Shown in pieces: positions 32,132 through 36,284 of a stretch of DNA of 36,284 bases. A program made the position numbers and the translations under genes. Position 1 is the first letter of the stretch; every line of letters begins with the position of its first letter. The notes beneath the pieces were generated by a model that was not told where the DNA came from, searched no databases, and saw nothing but the letters and a program-made list of their open reading frames with translations. The DNA is from Bacillota bacterium (lineage in GTDB: Bacteria > Bacillota > Sulfobacillia > Sulfobacillales > Sulfobacillaceae), in assembly GCA_021798975.1 (NCBI GenBank), contig JAJZBJ010000012.1, positions 1-36,284 on the forward strand, in the 5' to 3' direction.

Positions 32132-32518
32132 GTGTTTTTGGGAGCAATTCTCGGTGCATGGGTGGGTGCGAGCAAAGCCGTGACCCAAGACCCGCTGTTG
32201 TTGGCGGCCTTGGTCATGGGGTTTGTGATGATGGCCATCTTGCTCCAGTTGCAACGGCGCTATGAAAGCGGACTCTTGCGGGTACTAGCATGGATCGCGA
32301 TTGGCTGTTTGACCTTGGCGGTCGATTATGCGATCTCGACATTTATGGGAGCCCGGTCGGGGGCATCCGTTGGATTGTTTGATATAATTATTGCAGGATG
32401 GCCTCTTTCCATGGTGTTGCGGTGGGGTCTGGGACGTCTCGAGGCATGGGATAAAAAGGCCCGGGCTTCGGGGACGGACCAACCCTTGGAAAAGGCGGCG
32501 GGAGGGGAAGCGCAATGA
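32132..32518 (+). CDS. Four-helix membrane protein of unknown function
   Basis: 128 residues counted from GTG 32132. Hydrophobic segments include LGAILGAWVGASK, LLLAALVMGFVMMAILLQ, VLAWIAIGCLTLAVDYAI and VGLFDIIIAGWPLSMVL, ending in a charged tail. The GTG lacks a ribosome binding site; the frame is open upstream (TEWRIEDV precedes it) and AGAAGGG at 32096-32102 would suit a start at a rare codon near 32105-32111 (ATC, GTC or ACG). It follows its own promoter, and its end overlaps the next gene by ATGA. It could be phage or host; no family recognised. Confidence 0.65.
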   Translation: MFLGAILGAWVGASKAVTQDPLLLAALVMGFVMMAILLQLQRRYESGLLRVLAWIAIGCLTLAVDYAISTFMGARSGASVGLFDIIIAGWPLSMVLRWGLGRLEAWDKKARASGTDQPLEKAAGGEAQ

Positions 32519-32709
32519 ATACGGACCAAAAAATGATGGTGCTCATGGGACTTGTTGCATTGATTATTCTCATCACGCTCGGCATGGGCCTCGCGGCGCG
32601 CAAGTGGGAGCGTGAAGCAGAAATACGACAGTTGCGGGCGAATATGGATAGACTCCGCTCGGCGGCCGAACGGCGGCGCCATCAACGCAAACGCGCCTCC
32701 GCTTCGTAA
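32515..32709 (+). CDS. Small single-pass membrane protein
   Basis: 64 residues with GGAGGGG upstream and an ATGA overlap. One hydrophobic segment (MMVLMGLVALIILITLGMGL) is followed by a very basic coiled tail (LRANMDRLRSAAERRRHQRK). Unknown function; likely partners the four-helix protein encoded just before it. A terminator follows within ten bases, making these two genes a separate transcription unit. Confidence 0.65.
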   Translation: MNTDQKMMVLMGLVALIILITLGMGLAARKWEREAEIRQLRANMDRLRSAAERRRHQRKRASAS

Positions 32710-32716
32710 CGTAGAG

Positions 32717-32743
32717 AGCCCTCACTCCGGTGGGGGCTTTTTT
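32717..32743 (+). terminator. Rho-independent terminator after the two-gene membrane unit
   Basis: AGCCCTCAC (32717-32725) pairs with GTGGGGGCT (32730-32738) around TCCG and is followed by six T. It resembles the terminator at 32002 in sequence. Confidence 0.88.
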
Positions 32744-32786
32744 CGTCACCGCTGCTCTCTGCTATCATAAAGCCGAGGTGATCCCT

Positions 32787-33281
32787 ATGGACGAGACCCC
32801 ATCCATCTTGCACGAATTGTTGCTGCTCCTGCTCAAAGAATCCATCACCGCTGGCCGCGCGCTGGACATGTCGCCGTGGAGTCTCCTGATCTGGCTGTAT
32901 ATCGATCAGCACGGGCCGTTGCAATTGCGCTTCCTCGCCGACTGGACCGGGTTTAATAGCGGCCAAATCACCAATATCTTGAATCGGTTGGAAGACGCTG
33001 GATACATTACGCGCACGCCCAGTCCGACACATGGGCGCATCATCCTCGTCGCCGTGCGTCCAGAATCCCGCGCTCGGGTGGTCGAGGCGCTAGCGGGGCT
33101 GGACGCCGTGTGGCGCGCAGTGACCCGCGACACGGGCGATCGCTCTTGGCACGCACTGGTGGAGGCCCTGTGGGATCGCAACCCGCCCCCTCGGCACCGA
33201 CTGATGCCTCGCCGCTCTGACGACGGGGGCGCGCGGCACTCGAACCGTTCCGACACCAATGGATCAAATTCTGCAAAATAA
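32787..33281 (+). CDS. MarR-type winged-helix regulator
   Basis: 164 residues from the ATG at 32787, with GAGGTGA six bases upstream; an upstream GTG in frame runs through the terminator. The core (LIWLYIDQHGPLQLRFLADW, GQITNILNRLEDAGYITRTP, HGRIILVAVRPESRARVVEA) is the winged-helix domain of MarR proteins, with recognition helix and wing. The extended Arg/Pro/Ser-rich tail (from about residue 125) is unusual and probably disordered. TGCTATCAT at 32759-32767 is a possible extended -10 for its own promoter. Could regulate phage or host genes nearby. Confidence 0.75.
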   Translation: MDETPSILHELLLLLLKESITAGRALDMSPWSLLIWLYIDQHGPLQLRFLADWTGFNSGQITNILNRLEDAGYITRTPSPTHGRIILVAVRPESRARVVEALAGLDAVWRAVTRDTGDRSWHALVEALWDRNPPPRHRLMPRRSDDGGARHSNRSDTNGSNSAK

Positions 33282-33295
33282 TTCCCAATAATAAC

Positions 33296-33325
33296 TTGCC
33301 CCGGAAAAACTTGGCGATAGATAAT
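33296..33325 (+). promoter_or_regulatory. Candidate promoter for the RHH gene
   Basis: TTGCCC (33296-33301), 18 bases, GATAAT (33320-33325). It would drive the ribbon-helix-helix gene at 33481 with a leader of about 145 bases. The 199-base gap 33282-33480 contains this, a palindrome and a hairpin, and no gene. Confidence 0.5.
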
Positions 33326-33396
33326 ATCCATGGTTAGTGCAACGTTGGTTGACAGCATCCGTGGATGGATGCGTGCGCGACAGCGTTTGTGCGAAG

Positions 33397-33464
33397 CCAC
33401 AGATCTGTGGACGGCCTCGCGTCTAAATCCGCAGCACCCTCCTGTGCGGAAGGGGTGCAGGAGG
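33397..33464 (+). promoter_or_regulatory. Palindrome and SD-sequestering hairpin in RHH leader
   Basis: CCACAGATCTGTGG (33397-33410) is a perfect 14-base palindrome, a possible operator for the dimeric RHH protein. Downstream, CCTCCTG (33438-33444) is the reverse complement of CAGGAGG (33458-33464), and the overlapping GCACCC (33435-33440) pairs with GGGTGC. The hidden AGGAGG is 16 bases from the start codon; a nearer AGAGGTGG may be the working site. Confidence 0.5.
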
Positions 33465-33480
33465 TGAGAGGTGGTACGTC

Positions 33481-33696
33481 GTGGCGAATTATTATGGACG
33501 GTCTCGCGCGTACGTAGCATTCCAAGTCCGTCTCACGCCAGAGTTGAAGGAGCAACTGATGAAGCGGTCTTTTGAGACCGGTCGGAGTCAAGTGGCAATC
33601 GTCAATGAGGCGCTCGAAAACTACTTTGCGAATGTCGCGCCCGAGATCCCAGAGCCCCCTCCCACCGCATCACACGGGGGAGACGGGTCGAAATAA
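33481..33696 (+). CDS. Ribbon-helix-helix DNA-binding protein
   Basis: 71 residues from GTG, with AGAGGTGG about six bases before it. The pattern YVAFQVRLTPELKEQLMKRS followed by GRSQVAIVNEALENYFANV is the beta-strand/helix/helix fold of CopG/Arc-like regulators, which bind palindromes as dimers. A Pro-rich tail follows. The palindrome at 33397 upstream is a possible autoregulatory site. May control nearby genes. Confidence 0.75.
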   Translation: MANYYGRSRAYVAFQVRLTPELKEQLMKRSFETGRSQVAIVNEALENYFANVAPEIPEPPPTASHGGDGSK

Positions 33697-33713
33697 ACCC
33701 TCATTGTGAGGGT
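33697..33713 (+). promoter_or_regulatory. Short hairpin after the RHH gene
   Basis: ACCCTCA and TGAGGGT are separated by TTG. No U-tract follows, so termination is doubtful; the symmetric half-sites could also be an operator. The rest of the gap to 33773 holds AGGAGG at 33754-33759 and no clear promoter. Confidence 0.4.
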
Positions 33714-33772
33714 GAACAGTGAGAACTAGATGCAGCGCGCACTAGGTATCATGAGGAGGTTTTTGCAAGTCG

Positions 33773-36284
33773 ATGCAAAAGCAAACGATTAAGAAAATCA
33801 GCGGTCTCGCCCTCGGTTCGTCCATGCTCCTGTTGAGCATGATCCCGGCGGCGTCCGCCTTTGCGGCGACGGTGCCTGCCGTCACGAGCGTCACCTTGAC
33901 GAGCAGTGTGAACGGGTCCGCCACCGCAGGCAGCACGGTGACCTTCACGGCCTCCGCGACCCAGACCGGGTCCGGCACGCCGATGTACCAGTTCTGGACG
34001 GAGGCCCCCAACGGGACATGGACCGCCACGGGCTGGAGCAGCAGCAACACCTACACGTTGCCAAACGTGCAAACCGGCAGCTACGAAGTCGTGGCCTACG
34101 CCAAAGACAAGGGGCAGACCACGCCGATTAGTTCCGAGAGCACCTACTCGAACCAGTTCGTGAACGTGGGCACTTCGTTGAGCTTCACCACGAACGCCAA
34201 CGACGTGGCGCCCTTGAGCCCGGTGACCATTACGGCCACGGCCAAGAACTTCACGAACGTCGTGTACCAGTACTGGATCGGCACCCCGAACGGCAACGGC
34301 GGGTACAACTGGGTGGCGAACGGGGACTACACCCCGAACAACACCTACACGTTCACGCCCGCCACGCCGGGTAACTACAAAGTCGCCGTCTACGCCAAAG
34401 ACTTAAACGCTCCGCAAAACGCCTCCTTTGCCGCGTCGCAAGGCAGCACCGAAGCGGTTTACGGCGCGCCAGCTGGTGTGCAGCTGACGGCCAATTCGGC
34501 GAACATTGTGGCAGACGGTAGCGCTATGGACACCGTAACGGCCAAGGTCGTCGACGCCAACGGCAACGTGGTCAAGAGCTACGATGGTACCGTGAACGTC
34601 GCGATTACTAGCAATGGCGCGGCGAAACTAGTGGGAACAGGCACGACGAATTACACAACCGGTGTGACCACTTTGTCAAACGTCGCGGTACAAAACGGCG
34701 TCGCCACGTTCCAAGTGGTGGGAAGCAGCACGAGCGGCTTGACCGACACGATCTCGGTCAATGGGTTGAGCGGGGCGACTGGCAACATCAACTACGGAAC
34801 GACATCCGTTTCGACTGTAGCGGCCACGGCGACCTCCTTGTCCTTGACATCGAGCAAGCCCAGTTTGAGCGTGAACACGAGCGGCCAGTCGACCTCTGTG
34901 ACCATCCAAGAGTTGGATGGTGCAGGCAACAACGTGTCGACGCCGGCCTATGTACAGGTCAGCTTGACGGGCCCCGGATCGTTCGCGTCGGGCAGTTCCG
35001 TCACGACGGAAACTCTCTATTTGGACGGCAGCGCGACCATCCCGGTGTATGGTGAGCAGGCCCAACCGGGCAACATTCAAGTGACCGCAACAGCGACTGG
35101 TCTCCAGGCTGGCACCGTATCGATCCCGGCCTATGTGAACACCGCGCCTGCCAACATTACCTTGAAGGCGACGCAGGGCACGACGACTAGCGGAACGCCG
35201 TTCACGCTGTACACCGTGCAGCTGGTGGACACCAACGGCAATCCGATTACCACCGGAACGAACGCAGGTGATGCCATTACGATTTCGGACAACACCTCGA
35301 CGACTGGCGGCACGTTGGAGTACTTCACAGTGGCTAACGGCCAACCAACGACTACGGCGCAACCAATGACGACGACCCTGACGAACGGAACCCTCCAGTT
35401 CGCCGTTGAGAATACCTCAGTAGGGACGTCCAGTCCGACTATCACCGTCACGGACACCACGGAAAACTACACGGCGACAGCGGGGTATAGCTATCAGTTG
35501 GGCTCCCCGGCGCAGGTTGCCATTACTAACGCAGCGACAGCGGCTTATGTCGAGCCGGGTAAGTCCTACACGCTCACGGCGCAATTGGAAGACAGCAACG
35601 GCAACCCGTTGAACGAAGCGGGTCAGAACGTGGTCTTCTACTTCCCGAGCGGCGACAATACCGCCAACGCGACATTGCCGAACGGCGTGAGCCTGACGGG
35701 AACGACGAACGCCTATGTCGCCACGACCAACAGCCAAGGCGTCGCATCCGTCACGGTGAATGTCCCTAGCAGCGATACCGGAACCAGTGAGTCCTTCGTG
35801 GTCGACGCGAACCTGGAGAACGGCGCGATGACGGCAGCGGCTGGACCGACGGTCACCGTTGAGGCGGCCAGCAACTACGCGACCTCCATGGCGTTTACCG
35901 GCACGACCGCTCCGACGAGTGTGACAGCAGGCACGGCTGGCGCGACTATTGCCGGCCAAACGGTGACCTTGACCAACGCCGTCGGCACCACGGTAACAAC
36001 GAATGACCAGTTGCAGGTAACCACGTCGAATCCGAACGTGTTGTCGCTGGCATCGTATAATACCGGGTCGACCAACACCCTCACCGTAGACGCGAGTGCG
36101 GGCGTAGCAGCGTTGCCCCGGATTACCGGAAAGCAAGCCGGTACGGCCACGATTACGGTGACCGACCTATCCAACCCGTCTGTCGCACCGCTCACCGAGA
36201 CTATTACGGTTGTGGCTGGAGCGCCGTCTGGTGCCACGTTGTACATGGGAGGACAGGCTCTGGGGTCGTCGAACCCCTTGACCG
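33773..36284 (+). CDS. Secreted Ig-repeat surface (S-layer-like) protein, 3'-truncated
   Basis: At least 837 residues, open to the end of the window. ATG at 33773 lies 13 bases after AGGAGG. A signal peptide is clear: basic MQKQTIKKI, hydrophobic LALGSSMLLLSMI and cleavage near AFA-A (residue 31). Two similar 80-residue units follow (QFWTEAPNGTW ... YEVVAYAKDK and QYWIGTPNGN ... YKVAVYAKDL), then repeated bacterial Ig-like (Big) domains with motifs DTVTAKVVDANGNVV and LYTVQLVDTNGNPI and TLTAQLEDSNGNPL. This is typical of S-layer or cell-wall adhesion proteins of Gram-positives. Most likely a host gene next to the prophage or phage-borne cargo. No anchor is visible because the end is missing. 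Confidence 0.85.
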   Translation, partial: MQKQTIKKISGLALGSSMLLLSMIPAASAFAATVPAVTSVTLTSSVNGSATAGSTVTFTASATQTGSGTPMYQFWTEAPNGTWTATGWSSSNTYTLPNVQTGSYEVVAYAKDKGQTTPISSESTYSNQFVNVGTSLSFTTNANDVAPLSPVTITATAKNFTNVVYQYWIGTPNGNGGYNWVANGDYTPNNTYTFTPATPGNYKVAVYAKDLNAPQNASFAASQGSTEAVYGAPAGVQLTANSANIVADGSAMDTVTAKVVDANGNVVKSYDGTVNVAITSNGAAKLVGTGTTNYTTGVTTLSNVAVQNGVATFQVVGSSTSGLTDTISVNGLSGATGNINYGTTSVSTVAATATSLSLTSSKPSLSVNTSGQSTSVTIQELDGAGNNVSTPAYVQVSLTGPGSFASGSSVTTETLYLDGSATIPVYGEQAQPGNIQVTATATGLQAGTVSIPAYVNTAPANITLKATQGTTTSGTPFTLYTVQLVDTNGNPITTGTNAGDAITISDNTSTTGGTLEYFTVANGQPTTTAQPMTTTLTNGTLQFAVENTSVGTSSPTITVTDTTENYTATAGYSYQLGSPAQVAITNAATAAYVEPGKSYTLTAQLEDSNGNPLNEAGQNVVFYFPSGDNTANATLPNGVSLTGTTNAYVATTNSQGVASVTVNVPSSDTGTSESFVVDANLENGAMTAAAGPTVTVEAASNYATSMAFTGTTAPTSVTAGTAGATIAGQTVTLTNAVGTTVTTNDQLQVTTSNPNVLSLASYNTGSTNTLTVDASAGVAALPRITGKQAGTATITVTDLSNPSVAPLTETITVVAGAPSGATLYMGGQALGSSNPLT

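Noticed and set aside
33760-33790. TTG at 33763 as the start of the surface protein
   Set aside because: Its frame reaches a stop after nine codons; ATG 33773 leads into the signal peptide.
1-36284. tRNA, rRNA, CRISPR array or integrase gene
   Set aside because: No cloverleaf-like sequence, regularly spaced repeats, or recombinase motif was noticed on either strand by eye; a dedicated scan was not possible.

Overview
The window carries the late structural region of a contractile-tailed (myovirus-type) phage or prophage, running left to right from head genes to lysis genes. A short regulatory stretch follows, then the first 2.5 kb of a large secreted Ig-repeat surface protein. Strong Shine-Dalgarno sites (AGGAGG, GGAGGG), U-tract terminators, a DUF1906 lysin, LysM proteins and an XkdN/XkdQ/XkdT-like tail order suggest a Gram-positive Bacillota host of fairly high GC. 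A sedolisin (S53) protease, common in acidophiles and in Alicyclobacillus/Sulfobacillus-like bacteria, makes a thermo-acidophilic host plausible. That host assignment is inference; no marker gene fixes it.

Layout. 2-3866: a probable scaffold (5'-truncated), the major capsid protein and two small head proteins. 3868-5919: neck and tail-completion proteins. 6136-8964: sheath, tube and a tail-assembly chaperone with a +1 frameshift extension. 8948-11815: tape measure protein ending in a GH73 muramidase-like domain. 11812-12879: three leftward genes for small membrane proteins, two with zinc ribbons, inserted in the tail operon. 12955-19832: baseplate genes (hub, gpV spike, LysM protein, LysM-gp25 fusion, gpJ, gpI). 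19862-25706: adhesion genes in two blocks, each with a LamG-like protein, separated by a terminator. 25693-26541: a leftward HNH homing endonuclease whose leader holds two interleaved perfect inverted repeats, one covering its ribosome binding site. 26747-31988: an envelope-attack and lysis cassette of sedolisin, permuted NlpC/P60-like peptidase, membrane proteins, PLD-like enzyme, a conserved phage protein of unknown function, a 22-residue membrane peptide, DUF1906 lysin and an LLH-type holin candidate, ending in a strong terminator. 32030-33713: a promoter, two small membrane proteins, a terminator, a MarR-type regulator and a ribbon-helix-helix protein. 33773-end: a signal-peptide surface protein that may be host sequence or cargo.

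Most rightward genes are separated by a few bases or joined by ATGA, GTGA or TAATG overlaps, so they should be co-expressed. The points most worth checking are the virion-module sedolisin, the pseudoknot-topology leader of the homing endonuclease, the inverted membrane cassette, the +1 chaperone frameshift, the 15-bp palindrome found at both ends of the adhesion module, and an FN3-like domain placed in capsid, baseplate and fibre proteins.
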